Under the pieces are notes generated by a model. It saw nothing but the letters and a program-made list of their open reading frames with translations, was not told the DNA's origin and ran no database searches. From positions 1 through 64,000 of the forward strand of contig JAQVDP010000005.1 in NCBI GenBank assembly GCA_028698335.1: 64,000 nucleotides of DNA, in the 5' to 3' direction. Both the position numbers and the translations under genes were made by a program. The DNA comes from Nevskiales bacterium. Lineage in GTDB: Bacteria > Pseudomonadota > Gammaproteobacteria > Nevskiales > Nevskiaceae. Positions 30,803 through 39,356 of the stretch are shown here, piece by piece. Numbering within the stretch: the first letter of the stretch is position 1; each line of letters starts with the position of its first letter.

Positions 30803-31438
30803 CTATGACACGACCCCCGGTCCGGTCCCGGCGCTTTCGGGCTGGAGCCGCGCCAGGCGGCGCCCGACCCAGTAATCGACGCTGACGTACCGGCCGCCGC
30901 CCAGCGCGGCAAGCGCCAGCAGCATGACGAAGTAGGTCGCCGCGAACTCGATGCCGTTGTTGAGGACCACGAAGCTGCCGTGCTCGGTCAGCCAGTCGTA
31001 GTCACCGTGTTCGCGCAGGATCCCGCGCGCCACCTGCAGGCGCTCGGTTGCGGCGACGGTGCGCTCGGTAGCGAACGGGCCGGCGCCTTCGGCGATCGCG
31101 AGCCAGCCGTTGTCCCAGTGCACGGTGCCGGCGGCCACGACCATCGTCACCATCAGCGGAATCGCGAACCAGCGGACCGCAACCCCCATCAGCAACGCGA
31201 CGGCGCCGCCGAGTTCCGCGGCCGTGGCCAGCAGTGCCATCAGCCACGGAAACGGCAGGCCCAGACCCCAGTCGGGGTTGCCGAACCAGGCCACCGTATC
31301 GTCGAAGCCGGCCAGCTTGCGGGTGCCCGCCATCCACAGCACCGGGACCAGATAGAGGCGCAGCAGCAGGGGCGCGAGAAAGTCGATGCGGCCGAGGGCG
31401 TGCATCATCCGTTGCAGGCGGGAGGCGAGGGTCAGCAT
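30803..31438 (-). CDS. DoxX family membrane protein
   Basis: 211 residues with four or five membrane segments. LLLRLYLVPVLWMAGTRKLA and ELGGAVALLMGVAVRW fit the DoxX family of small redox-associated membrane proteins. The start ATG 31438 (MLTLASRLQ) is preferred to an ATG at 31495 that overlaps the previous gene, though its ribosome site is weak. Third gene of the operon headed by the TVP38-reductase fusion. Confidence 0.85.
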   Translation of the reverse strand: MLTLASRLQRMMHALGRIDFLAPLLLRLYLVPVLWMAGTRKLAGFDDTVAWFGNPDWGLGLPFPWLMALLATAAELGGAVALLMGVAVRWFAIPLMVTMVVAAGTVHWDNGWLAIAEGAGPFATERTVAATERLQVARGILREHGDYDWLTEHGSFVVLNNGIEFAATYFVMLLALAALGGGRYVSVDYWVGRRLARLQPESAGTGPGVVS

Positions 31439-31481
31439 TGGGCTTGGGGCAACGATTGCGGGTGAATGTGATCGGGCGCGC

Positions 31482-32324
31482 CTAGCGGGTGGCACCGGCC
31501 GGCTTGCGCATGCGATTCAGCGACCAGTCGTAGGACAGGGTGTCGATGCTGAAATCGCCCCCGCGCAACCGTTCGCGATCGGCGGGACTGTCGCCCAGCA
31601 GTTCGGCGTGGGCCGCGAGCCATCCCTTGACGCCCTGGCCGCCGGCGTCGAAGTCCTCGTCGAACCAGTCGAAGATGCGCGAGACGTGCAGCACGCCGTC
31701 CTTGGCGTTGTAGCGGTTGCGGGTGCGGTCGCCGAGGAAGCGGCGCATCTGGTCGTCGAGCTGTGCGCCGAGGCGGTCGCCGACGTAGGGTTCCGGGCGC
31801 AGCGCGGGGCAACCGATCGACGCGCAGTTGACGGCGAAATGCACGCGGGGCTCGCGATACCGCGGGCGCAGCTGTTCGTGCTCGATCCAGTCCAGTGTGC
31901 GCGTGTCCCCGAGCAGTTCGAAGAAGGCCTTCTTCCACGGCGAACGCAGCAGCGAGCCGAGATCGCGGATGGAGCGCAGATCCGGGTATTCGCTGAGGAT
32001 CAGTTTCAGCGTGAAGGCGTTGTAGGCGTTGATCAGGAACGCCATCTGCTCGGGGCGTTGCCAGCGATCGAAGGCGGCCTGGTCGACACCCGACAGCTGC
32101 TGCAGAACCTCGTCGAGCGCGCGGGAGTCGCGTTTGAGGCCATCGTAGTCGACCACGCTGGCGTGACCGTCGGCGATCCAGTGCACATGGCGCTCCAGCA
32201 GCGCGCCGTAAGCGGCATAGGCGGAATCGAATGCCGCTGCGGCACCCGGAAGCAGGAAGACAGTTGCCATCGTCAGACTCCTCAGGAATCGAATGGACGC
32301 CGTGATCATGTTGCGGTCCGGCAT
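31482..32324 (-). CDS. DUF547 domain secreted protein
   Basis: 280 residues. After a hydrophobic N-terminus (signal peptide to about residue 30) comes the DUF547 domain: MAFLINAYNAFTLKLIL, VHFAVNCASIGCPALRPEPY and NRYNAKDGVLHVSRIFDWF. Such proteins often neighbour TVP38/reductase and DoxX genes; function unknown. ATG 32324 lies five bases after the stop of the upstream gene with AGGGGG upstream, indicating coupling. Confidence 0.9.
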   Translation of the reverse strand: MPDRNMITASIRFLRSLTMATVFLLPGAAAAFDSAYAAYGALLERHVHWIADGHASVVDYDGLKRDSRALDEVLQQLSGVDQAAFDRWQRPEQMAFLINAYNAFTLKLILSEYPDLRSIRDLGSLLRSPWKKAFFELLGDTRTLDWIEHEQLRPRYREPRVHFAVNCASIGCPALRPEPYVGDRLGAQLDDQMRRFLGDRTRNRYNAKDGVLHVSRIFDWFDEDFDAGGQGVKGWLAAHAELLGDSPADRERLRGGDFSIDTLSYDWSLNRMRKPAGATR

Positions 32325-32328
32325 CGGA

Positions 32329-34470
32329 TCACCCCCTGCGCCAGGCATGGAAGCGCTCGACCCAGCGCAGCAGCGCCTCGGGCTTGTGCGCCTGTTTCCA
32401 CTGGCCGGCCACGTACTTGTTGGCTTCCGCCAGCGTCGGATAGATGTGGATGGTGCCGAGGATCTTGTTCAGACCGATCCGGTGACGCATCGCCAGCACG
32501 TATTCGGCGATCAGGTCACCGGCATGCTCGCCCATGATGGTTACGCCGAGGATGCGGTCCTTGCCGGGCACGGTCAGCACCTTGACCAGACCGTGGGCCT
32601 CGCCGTCGGCGATCGCGCGATCGAGATCGTCGATGCCGAAGGTGGTGACCTCGTAGGCGATGCCGCGGGCCTTGGCGTCGGTCTCGTTGAGACCCACGCG
32701 CGCGACCTCCGGCTCGGTGAAGGTCGCCCAGGGGATCACCGAGTAGTCCACCTTGAACTTGCCGCCGCGCAGAGCCAGCAGGGGTTCGAACAGCGCGTTG
32801 ACCGCGGCATACCAGGCCATGTGCGCCGCCGTGTGCGTGAACTGGTACGGGCCGGCGACGTCGCCGCAGGCGTAGATGTTGGGGTAGTTGGTCTGCAGGA
32901 AGTCGTTGACCTCGATCGTGCGTGCGGTCTTCACGCCGAGTTCCTCGAGCCCGTAGCCCTTGAGTCGCGCCGAGCGGCCGACGGCCACCAGGATGCGGTC
33001 GAAGGCGATGCGCTGCTCGCCGTCGGCGGTCTCGCAGATCAGCACCTGCCCGCCGTTCTCGGACACGACGGCCTTGGCGCGGGTGTTGACGCGCACGTCG
33101 ATGCCCTCGGCCTCGAAGCGTGCGCGGACCGCCGCGGCGATCTCGGGGTCCTCGCGGCCCATGATCTGCGGCAGCATCTCCACCTGGGTCACGGCGCTGC
33201 CGAGACGGGCGAAGGCCTGTGCCAGTTCGCAGCCGATCGGACCGCCGCCGAGGACGACCAGGCGTTGCGGCAGTTCGCGCAGCGACCACAGCGTGTCGGA
33301 GGTCAGGTAGCCGGCTTCGGCCAGGCCCGGGATCGGCGGCACGAACGGCTCGGCGCCGGTGGCCAGCACGATCGAGCGTGCGGTCAGGCGCCGGCCGTCG
33401 ACCTCGACGGTCCACGGATCGATCAGCCGGGCTTCGCCGTGCAGGCATTCGACGCCGAGTCCCGAATAGCGCTCGACCGAATCGTGCGGTTCGATCGCCG
33501 CGATGACCGACTGCACCCGGTCCATCACCTTCGCGAAGTCCGGACGGCCGGTGACGTCGTCGAAACCGAACTCGCCGGCACGATCGAGATGGCTCGCGAA
33601 CTTGGCGGAGCGGATCAGCGCCTTCGACGGGACGCAGCCGGAGTTCAGGCAGTCGCCGCCCATCTTGTGCTTTTCGATCAGCGTGACCCTGGCCTTGACC
33701 GCCGCGGCGATGTACGCGCTGACCAGTCCGGCCGAGCCGCCGCCGATCACGATCAGATTGCGATCGAAGCGCTGCGGCCTGCGATGTGCGGCATAGACGC
33801 GGCGGGCCTTGATCCAGTCCACCAGCTTGCGCGCGAGCAGCGGGAAGACGCCGAGCAGCACGAAGGCGCCGAGCAGGCCCGGCGACAGGATCCCGCGCAG
33901 CGAGGTGAGCTGGGCGAGCTGGGTACCCGCATTCACATAGACGACGGTGCCGGCGAACATCCCGATCTGGCTGACCCAGAAGAAGGTCCGTGCGCGCATC
34001 GCCGTCAGGCCCATCAGCAGATTGATCAGGAAGAACGGAAACAGCGGCACCAGGCGCAGCGTGAACAGATAGAACGCACCGTCGCGCTCGATGCCGGCGT
34101 TGATCGCCTTGAGCTTGTCCGCGTAGCGGGACTGGATGGCGTCGCGCAGCAGGTAGCGTGCGACGAGGAACGCGCCGGTCGCGCCGATCGTCGAGGCGAA
34201 CGACACGATGACCAGGCCCCACAGCAGTCCGAAGACCGCGCCGCCGGCCAGTGTCAGCACGGTTGCGCCCGGCAGCGACAGCGCGGTGGCGATGACGTAG
34301 ACGACGAAGTAGACCGCCGTCGCCGTCACCGGATGGGCGTCACGGTATTCGATCAGCGTGTCGCGCTGCGCCTGCAGCACTTCCAGCGACAGATAGCGCC
34401 CGAGGTCGAAGGCGAAGAAGGCGGCAATGGCGCCGGCGACCAGCGCGAGCAGGATCAGACGTTTGATCAT
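32329..34470 (-). CDS. TVP38/TMEM64 (VTT-domain) fused to a mercuric-reductase-like FAD disulfide oxidoreductase
   Basis: 713 residues. Residues 1 to about 220 are a VTT/DedA-like membrane domain (LSLPGATVLTLAGGAVFG at 64-81, RLVPLFPFFLINLLMG at 139-154). From about 238 begins a class I pyridine-nucleotide disulfide oxidoreductase: FAD site IVIGGGSAG, redox-active Cys274/Cys279 in GGDCLNSGCVPSKA, NAD site VLGGGPIGCELAQ, second FAD motif NIYACGDVAG and C-terminal HIYPTLAEA with the His-Glu pair. MerA's extra N-terminal metal domain and C-terminal CC pair are absent, so this is not mercury reductase proper. First gene of a four-gene operon, divergent from an AraC regulator. Confidence 0.92.
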   Translation of the reverse strand: MIKRLILLALVAGAIAAFFAFDLGRYLSLEVLQAQRDTLIEYRDAHPVTATAVYFVVYVIATALSLPGATVLTLAGGAVFGLLWGLVIVSFASTIGATGAFLVARYLLRDAIQSRYADKLKAINAGIERDGAFYLFTLRLVPLFPFFLINLLMGLTAMRARTFFWVSQIGMFAGTVVYVNAGTQLAQLTSLRGILSPGLLGAFVLLGVFPLLARKLVDWIKARRVYAAHRRPQRFDRNLIVIGGGSAGLVSAYIAAAVKARVTLIEKHKMGGDCLNSGCVPSKALIRSAKFASHLDRAGEFGFDDVTGRPDFAKVMDRVQSVIAAIEPHDSVERYSGLGVECLHGEARLIDPWTVEVDGRRLTARSIVLATGAEPFVPPIPGLAEAGYLTSDTLWSLRELPQRLVVLGGGPIGCELAQAFARLGSAVTQVEMLPQIMGREDPEIAAAVRARFEAEGIDVRVNTRAKAVVSENGGQVLICETADGEQRIAFDRILVAVGRSARLKGYGLEELGVKTARTIEVNDFLQTNYPNIYACGDVAGPYQFTHTAAHMAWYAAVNALFEPLLALRGGKFKVDYSVIPWATFTEPEVARVGLNETDAKARGIAYEVTTFGIDDLDRAIADGEAHGLVKVLTVPGKDRILGVTIMGEHAGDLIAEYVLAMRHRIGLNKILGTIHIYPTLAEANKYVAGQWKQAHKPEALLRWVERFHAWRRG

Positions 34471-34842
34471 CGGAGTGCGCTCGCGGCGGGCAGGAGCGGG
34501 GAGGTCATGGGGAGCATGCGATCGGGTTCCGGTGGATGCGGTGCGGGTGCTGCCCGGATCGGCGTGCAGCGCCCGTGGACGATGACTTGCATGCTAACGG
34601 CTGAATTTGGCCGATAGCATCCGTTTGCGTCCATAAAACATGTTCGATCGTTCCAGGCTCGCCTTGAGGCAGGCGCGGTCGCATGCGACGATCCGCCCGG
34701 ACGCGGCGGAACTCGGGTCCCGCCTGAAGCGCGTCGGGACCGCCCGATGGATGCGCCTGCGGTCGGCGCGGCCGCAACGGGTGTGGAGATTGGTCAGGAC
34801 GCGTGCCGGTTGGCGTGCGGGTGGGACGAGGGGTCAGGGACG
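34471..34842. other. Intergenic region between divergent TVP38-reductase and AraC genes
   Basis: 372 bases without a supported gene; open frames here lack ribosome sites. The stretch 34585-34655 is AT-rich and holds the palindrome at 34591-34620. No clean sigma70 promoter was found on either strand. Confidence 0.6.
34591..34620. promoter_or_regulatory. Near-perfect palindrome, candidate operator
   Basis: ATGCTAACGGC (34591-34601), eight-base spacer TGAATTTG, GCCGATAGCAT (34610-34620): 11-base arms with one mismatch. It lies in the AT-rich part of the gap between the divergent AraC regulator and the reductase operon, so a dimeric regulator binding there could control both. Confidence 0.5.
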
Positions 34843-35763
34843 ATGTCCAACATGCCGCAGGAAGATCTGCTGTCGACGGTGCTGAGCACGTATCAGCTGC
34901 GCGCCGGCGTCTACGGCCATCCCCAGTTCTGCGGGGCCTGGCAGATCAGCACCTCCGGACATCACCGCTCCGCCTTCCACGTGGTCGGTGCCGGCAGCTG
35001 CTGGCTGCACATGCGCGACGGGCGCGCGCCGGAACGGCTCGATGCCGGCGATCTGGTGGTGTTTCCACACGATGCCTGGCACATGCTGTCGGGAACCGCC
35101 GAGCTGCATGGCGAGGACAACATCATGGCCCCGGAGGACGGCGGAGACGGCCCGTTCACGACGCTGGTCTGCGGTTACTTCGAATTCGAGGCCGGCGACA
35201 AGAACCCGATCATCGACGCATTGCCGGAAGTCATCGTCGTCCGCCGCGCGGACGCCGGCGATCACCTCGAGATCCTGAGCCGGCTGCTGGTCGCCGAGGC
35301 GCATGCCGAGGGCGGCATCGGCACCCATACGGTGCTCGACAAGCTCGCCGATGCCCTGTTCGTGATGGTCGTGCGGCATCACATCGGTCAGCTCGCGGAT
35401 CAGCGGGGCCTGCTGGCGGCACTCGCCGACCCGCGGCTGCGCAAGGCGCTGTCGGCGATGCACGCGGACCCGGCCAGGTCGTGGACGCTGGAGTCGCTGT
35501 CGCAGATCGCCGGCATGTCGCGGGCGAGCTTCGTCCAGCGGTTTTCCGAGCTGGTCGGCACCACGCCGATCGACTACCTGACGCGCTGGCGCATGACCCG
35601 CGCGGAGATGCTGCTGCGCAATCCGCAACTGTCGGTGGCGGCGATCGCCGAGCAGGTCGGTTACGAGACCGAGGCCTCGTTCCGCAAGGCGTTCAAGCGC
35701 GTTCACGGCGTTGGTCCGGGCTCTCTGCGGCGCTGGTTCCGGGGCAAGCTCACCCAGGGTTGA
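34843..35763 (+). CDS. AraC-family regulator with N-terminal cupin
   Basis: 306 residues. The N-terminal cupin-type ligand domain (residues about 10-185, FHVVGAGSCWLHM, DAGDLVVFPHDAWHML) resembles the cupin_6/AraC_N group; the C-terminal AraC domain has helices at LESLSQIAGMSRASFVQRF and VAAIAEQVGYETEASFRKAF. ATG 34843 has AGGGA just upstream. It is divergent from the TVP38-reductase operon, the likely target. The MoxR operon follows 164 bases later on the same strand. Confidence 0.9.
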   Translation: MSNMPQEDLLSTVLSTYQLRAGVYGHPQFCGAWQISTSGHHRSAFHVVGAGSCWLHMRDGRAPERLDAGDLVVFPHDAWHMLSGTAELHGEDNIMAPEDGGDGPFTTLVCGYFEFEAGDKNPIIDALPEVIVVRRADAGDHLEILSRLLVAEAHAEGGIGTHTVLDKLADALFVMVVRHHIGQLADQRGLLAALADPRLRKALSAMHADPARSWTLESLSQIAGMSRASFVQRFSELVGTTPIDYLTRWRMTRAEMLLRNPQLSVAAIAEQVGYETEASFRKAFKRVHGVGPGSLRRWFRGKLTQG

Positions 35764-35927
35764 GCGTCGCCGCGATCGCCGGTCGCGCCGGAATTTTCGC
35801 TATCCTGCGCGGCCGCCCCGGCCCGCATCCGCCTGGCAATGCCGGCCCCGGACCACGCCAGGGGAACTTATCGGCGTCGCCGGGGCTCTATCGGCCGAGG
35901 CATCCATCCAGACAATCGCGACGGACA

Positions 35928-36929
35928 ATGGCCGACAGCCACGCTTTTGATACGAACGTAACGGTTTCCTCCGCTCGATCCGCATTCGCCGATCTGAGCG
36001 CCTACCTCAACACGCAGATCCTCGGGCAGGAGAACCTGGTCGAGCGCCTGCTGGTTGCGCTGCTCGCCGACGGGCATCTGCTCGTCGAGGGCCCGCCCGG
36101 TCTGGCCAAGACGCGGGCGATCAAGGCGCTCGCCCATGGTCTCGAAGGCGACTTCCAGCGCGTCCAGTTCACGCCGGACATGCTGCCGGCCGACCTCACC
36201 GGATCGGACGTGTACCGGCCGGAGGAGGGCGGGTTCCGCTTCCAGCGCGGTCCGCTGTTCCACAATCTGATCCTCGCCGACGAAATCAATCGTGCCCCGG
36301 CCAAGGTGCAGGCCGCGCTGCTCGAGGCGATGGCCGAACACCAGATCAGTGTCGGCAGCGCGACCTATCCGCTGCCGCGCCTGTTCCTGGTGATGGCGAC
36401 GCAGAATCCGATCGAGCACGAGGGCACCTATCCGCTGCCCGAGGCGCAGCTCGACCGCTTCATGCTGCATACCCTGGTCGACTATCCCGATCGCGCGACG
36501 ACGCTGCGCATCATGGCGCTGGCGCGTGACGAGGCCGCGGCCACCGACATGCCGTCGCCGCCGTCGCCGCTGGCGCAGGACGCGGTGTTCGCGGCGCGTC
36601 GTGAGGTGCTCGGCCTGACGCTCGCGGCACCCGTCGCCGAGTACATCGCGGCCCTGATCGAGGCCACCCGCAACCCGGCGCCGTACAGCGCCAGACTCGC
36701 GGAGTGGCTGCGCTGGGGCGCCAGTCCGCGCGCAGCGATCGCGATCGAGCGCGGTGCGCGGGCCCTGGCGTGGCTCGACGGACGCGACTATGTCTCCCCC
36801 GAGGACGTCCAGGCGATCGCGCCGGACGCCCTGCGTCACCGTCTGCTGCTCGACTACACCGCGCAGGCGCGCGGCGTCAGCGCCCAGGCCTGCGTCGAGG
36901 AGCTGCTGAGCAACGTTCCGGCGCCGTGA
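35928..36929 (+). CDS. MoxR-family AAA+ ATPase
   Basis: 333 residues. Walker A GPPGLAKT at 55-62, Walker B LILADEINRAP at 114-124, and the sensor region MATQNPIEHEGTYPLPEAQL. MoxR ATPases act as chaperones with von Willebrand A-domain proteins, and the genes that follow encode exactly those. First gene of the MoxR/Bat operon; its stop overlaps the next start by one base (TGATG). Confidence 0.94.
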   Translation: MADSHAFDTNVTVSSARSAFADLSAYLNTQILGQENLVERLLVALLADGHLLVEGPPGLAKTRAIKALAHGLEGDFQRVQFTPDMLPADLTGSDVYRPEEGGFRFQRGPLFHNLILADEINRAPAKVQAALLEAMAEHQISVGSATYPLPRLFLVMATQNPIEHEGTYPLPEAQLDRFMLHTLVDYPDRATTLRIMALARDEAAATDMPSPPSPLAQDAVFAARREVLGLTLAAPVAEYIAALIEATRNPAPYSARLAEWLRWGASPRAAIAIERGARALAWLDGRDYVSPEDVQAIAPDALRHRLLLDYTAQARGVSAQACVEELLSNVPAP

Positions 36930-37858
36930 TGCTGCCGGACCTCGATGAGCTGGTGGCGCTGCGCGGCGCCGCCCACGGGCTGCATCTGCACGCGCATCGT
37001 CCGGCGCTGGCGCGCCTGCTCGGCGGTCATCGCAGCGCCCAGCGCGGTCGCGGCATGGAGTTCGAGGAAGTGCGCCTGTACGCGCCCGGCGACGACGCGC
37101 GCACCATCGACTGGCGCGTGACCGCCAGACGCGGGCGCCCGCATACCAAGCTGTTCCGGGAGGAGCGCGAGCGCCCGGTCTGGCTGCTGTGCGATCTCCA
37201 CGACGGCCTGTTCTTCGGTAGCCGGCGTCAGCTCAAGTCCGCCTTGCTGCTGCGCGCCGCCGCGATGCTCGCCTGGGCGGCGGCCAACAGCGGCGATCGC
37301 CTCGGCGCGGTCCTGGTCGACGGTCGCGGCACCCCGCGGGTGTATCCGCCGCGGGCGCGGCAGGCCGGCGTGCTGCCGCTGTTGCAGGCGCTGGTCGAGA
37401 TGCAGCCGCGCGCGCCGGGCGAGACGCCGGCCGCGGGGGGCGAGGGGGTGCGGCGTCTGGACGCCGCGCTGCTGGCGCTGCGGGCGGTGCTGCAGCCCGG
37501 CAGCATGGTGCTGGTGCTCAGCGATTTCGCCGTGCTCGACAGCGACGCGATCGCGCCGGTCGAGTCGGCGCTGGGCGGCATCCGCGCGCACAGCGACTGT
37601 CGCCTGCTGTGGCTGACCGATCCGCTCGAGGCACAGGGCCTGCCGGACGGTGCCTACCGCGTCGGCGTGCCAGGGCGGAGCTGGTGGCTCGACGGCGCGC
37701 GCAGTCGGACGCCATGGCAGGCCGCGTGGGCCGCGCGGCGCCAACGGCTCGAGGCCCTGGCGCAGCGCCTGATTCTGCCGCTGACGCCGCTGAGCACCGC
37801 GGACGCGGTGACCGATTCGATCCCCGGACTGTTGCGGGAGCCGGCATGGGCGGCATGA
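36929..37858 (+). CDS. DUF58 domain protein of the MoxR/Bat operon
   Basis: 309 residues. The DUF58 core is visible as RGMEFEEVRLYAPGDDARTI near 41-60 followed by [20 protein letters not shown], then a degenerate VWA-like domain (LVLSDFAVLD). DUF58 proteins always accompany MoxR and are thought to be its partners; biochemical role unknown. The start overlaps the moxR stop. Confidence 0.92.
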   Translation: MLPDLDELVALRGAAHGLHLHAHRPALARLLGGHRSAQRGRGMEFEEVRLYAPGDDARTIDWRVTARRGRPHTKLFREERERPVWLLCDLHDGLFFGSRRQLKSALLLRAAAMLAWAAANSGDRLGAVLVDGRGTPRVYPPRARQAGVLPLLQALVEMQPRAPGETPAAGGEGVRRLDAALLALRAVLQPGSMVLVLSDFAVLDSDAIAPVESALGGIRAHSDCRLLWLTDPLEAQGLPDGAYRVGVPGRSWWLDGARSRTPWQAAWAARRQRLEALAQRLILPLTPLSTADAVTDSIPGLLREPAWAA

Positions 37859-38379
37859 CCCCGCAAACCGACTGGCTGGCGCAGCTGGCGCCGGACCGGG
37901 TGCCGGCGCCAGCCGGCTGGTGGCCGCCCGCGCCGGGATGGTGGGCGTTGGCGATCCTGCTGGTACTGGTGCTGGCGGCGCTCTGGTGGTGGTGGCGCAG
38001 CCCGGCGCGGCGCCTGCGTGCCGCCACGCTGCGCGCGCTGCGCGAACTCGAACGTGGCGGCGTCGACGATGCCGGCTTCGCGACGGCGCTGGAGCTGCTG
38101 CTGCGGCGCTATGCCATTTCGCGTTACGGCCGCGCGCGCGTCGCGCGCCTGAGTGGCGCGGCGTGGATGGCGTTCGTCGCCGGCCACGGCGGTTCGGAGT
38201 TGGACGGCGCCGCCGGAAGGGCCTTCATGGCCCTGGTCTACGGCGGCAGCGGCGCCGCCGACCGCGCGCGCTGGATCCGGGCGGCCCGCGGGTTCGTCCG
38301 GGCCCGCAACCGCGGTCGGCGGTCCACGACGGCCGACGCTGCCGTGTCCGCGGGCAGGCGACTGGAGGTGCAGCCATGA
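37846..38379 (+). CDS. DUF4381 domain membrane protein
   Basis: 177 residues from ATG 37846 (GGGAG at good spacing), or 174 from ATG 37855, which overlaps the previous stop as ATGA. A single membrane segment at about residues 33-50 (WALAILLVLVLAALWWWW) precedes a cytoplasmic basic domain with ELLLRRYAISRYGRARVARL. DUF4381 is a regular small member of MoxR/Bat operons; function unknown. Confidence 0.88.
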   Translation: MGGMTPQTDWLAQLAPDRVPAPAGWWPPAPGWWALAILLVLVLAALWWWWRSPARRLRAATLRALRELERGGVDDAGFATALELLLRRYAISRYGRARVARLSGAAWMAFVAGHGGSELDGAAGRAFMALVYGGSGAADRARWIRAARGFVRARNRGRRSTTADAAVSAGRRLEVQP

Positions 38380-39356
38380 TGCACTTCGACTGGCCGTGGA
38401 TGGCGCTGCTGCTGCCGCTGCCGTGGCTGCTGGCGCGCTGGCTGCCGACCGCGCAGCCGCAGGGGGCGGCGCTGTTCGTGCCGTTCGCCGGCCGCGTTGC
38501 CGGTGACGCCGGCACTTTCGTGCACCAGGCGCCGCGCTGGCGGACCGTGCTGCTGGCTGTGGTCTGGGCGCTGCTCGTGGCGGCGGCGATGCGCCCGCAG
38601 TGGCTTGGCGAGCCGCAGCCGGTGCCGACCAGCGGCCGGCGGGTGCTGCTCGCCGTCGACGTGTCCGGTTCGATGGCGGCCAAGGACATGGCGGGCGGCT
38701 ATACCCGGCTCCAGGTGGTGCAGAAGGTCGCCGGTGATTTCATCGAGCGGCGGACGGGTGACCAGGTCGGGCTGATTCTGTTCGGCAGTCGTCCGTACCT
38801 GCAGGCCCCGCTGACCGGCGACGTCGGGACGGTCAAACGCTTTCTTTACGAGAGCATGGTCGGCATCGCCGGGCGCGAGACCGCGATCGGCGACGCGATC
38901 GGGCTGGCGCTGAAGCGCCTGCGCGAAAACGCGGGAACGGACCCGGCGGACGCCGCCGGGCAGACCGTGCTGATCCTGCTGACCGACGGCAGCAGCAATG
39001 CCGGTGTGATGCCGCCGCGACAGGCGGCCCGGCTGGCCGCCGACGCCGGCCTGCGGATCTACACCATCGGGGTCGGTGCGGCGTCGGGTCAGGGCCTGTT
39101 CGGCCTGGGGCCGGGCAACACCGATCTCGACGAGGACACGCTGCGGGCGATCGCCGAGACCACCGGCGGCGAGTATTTCCGCGCCACCGATGCGCGCGAC
39201 CTGCAGAAGGTCTATGCGCGGATCGACGCGCTGGAGCCGAGCAGCGGGCACGACCAGTGGTATAGGCCGCGCACCGAACGCTATGACTGGCCGTTGGGCC
39301 TGGCCCTGCTGCTGAGCGTGCCCGGGGTCCTGTTCGGAGGTCGGCGATGGCACTGA
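38376..39356 (+). CDS. VWA-domain membrane protein, BatA type
   Basis: 326 residues. Membrane segments at the N-terminus (two, to about 72) and near the C-terminus flank a von Willebrand A domain with intact MIDAS: D95-V-S97-G-S99, plus ILLTDGSSNAG. Aerotolerance-type (Bat) protein expected to face the periplasm. Start overlaps the previous stop (ATGA), with GGAGG upstream. Confidence 0.92.
   Translation: MMHFDWPWMALLLPLPWLLARWLPTAQPQGAALFVPFAGRVAGDAGTFVHQAPRWRTVLLAVVWALLVAAAMRPQWLGEPQPVPTSGRRVLLAVDVSGSMAAKDMAGGYTRLQVVQKVAGDFIERRTGDQVGLILFGSRPYLQAPLTGDVGTVKRFLYESMVGIAGRETAIGDAIGLALKRLRENAGTDPADAAGQTVLILLTDGSSNAGVMPPRQAARLAADAGLRIYTIGVGAASGQGLFGLGPGNTDLDEDTLRAIAETTGGEYFRATDARDLQKVYARIDALEPSSGHDQWYRPRTERYDWPLGLALLLSVPGVLFGGRRWH

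Noticed and set aside
32329..34470. Mercuric reductase and hence a mercury-resistance operon
   Set aside because: No N-terminal metal-binding domain, no C-terminal vicinal cysteines and no merT/merP/merR neighbours; the fused VTT domain points elsewhere.
32293..34617. Plus-strand ORF of about 774 codons opposite the TVP38-reductase fusion
   Set aside because: Mirror frame; the minus strand has FAD, NAD and redox-cysteine motifs.
34505..34777. Possible minus-strand gene of about 90 codons between the reductase operon and the AraC gene
   Set aside because: No ribosome site, no domain, and it spans the AT-rich palindrome region that looks regulatory.
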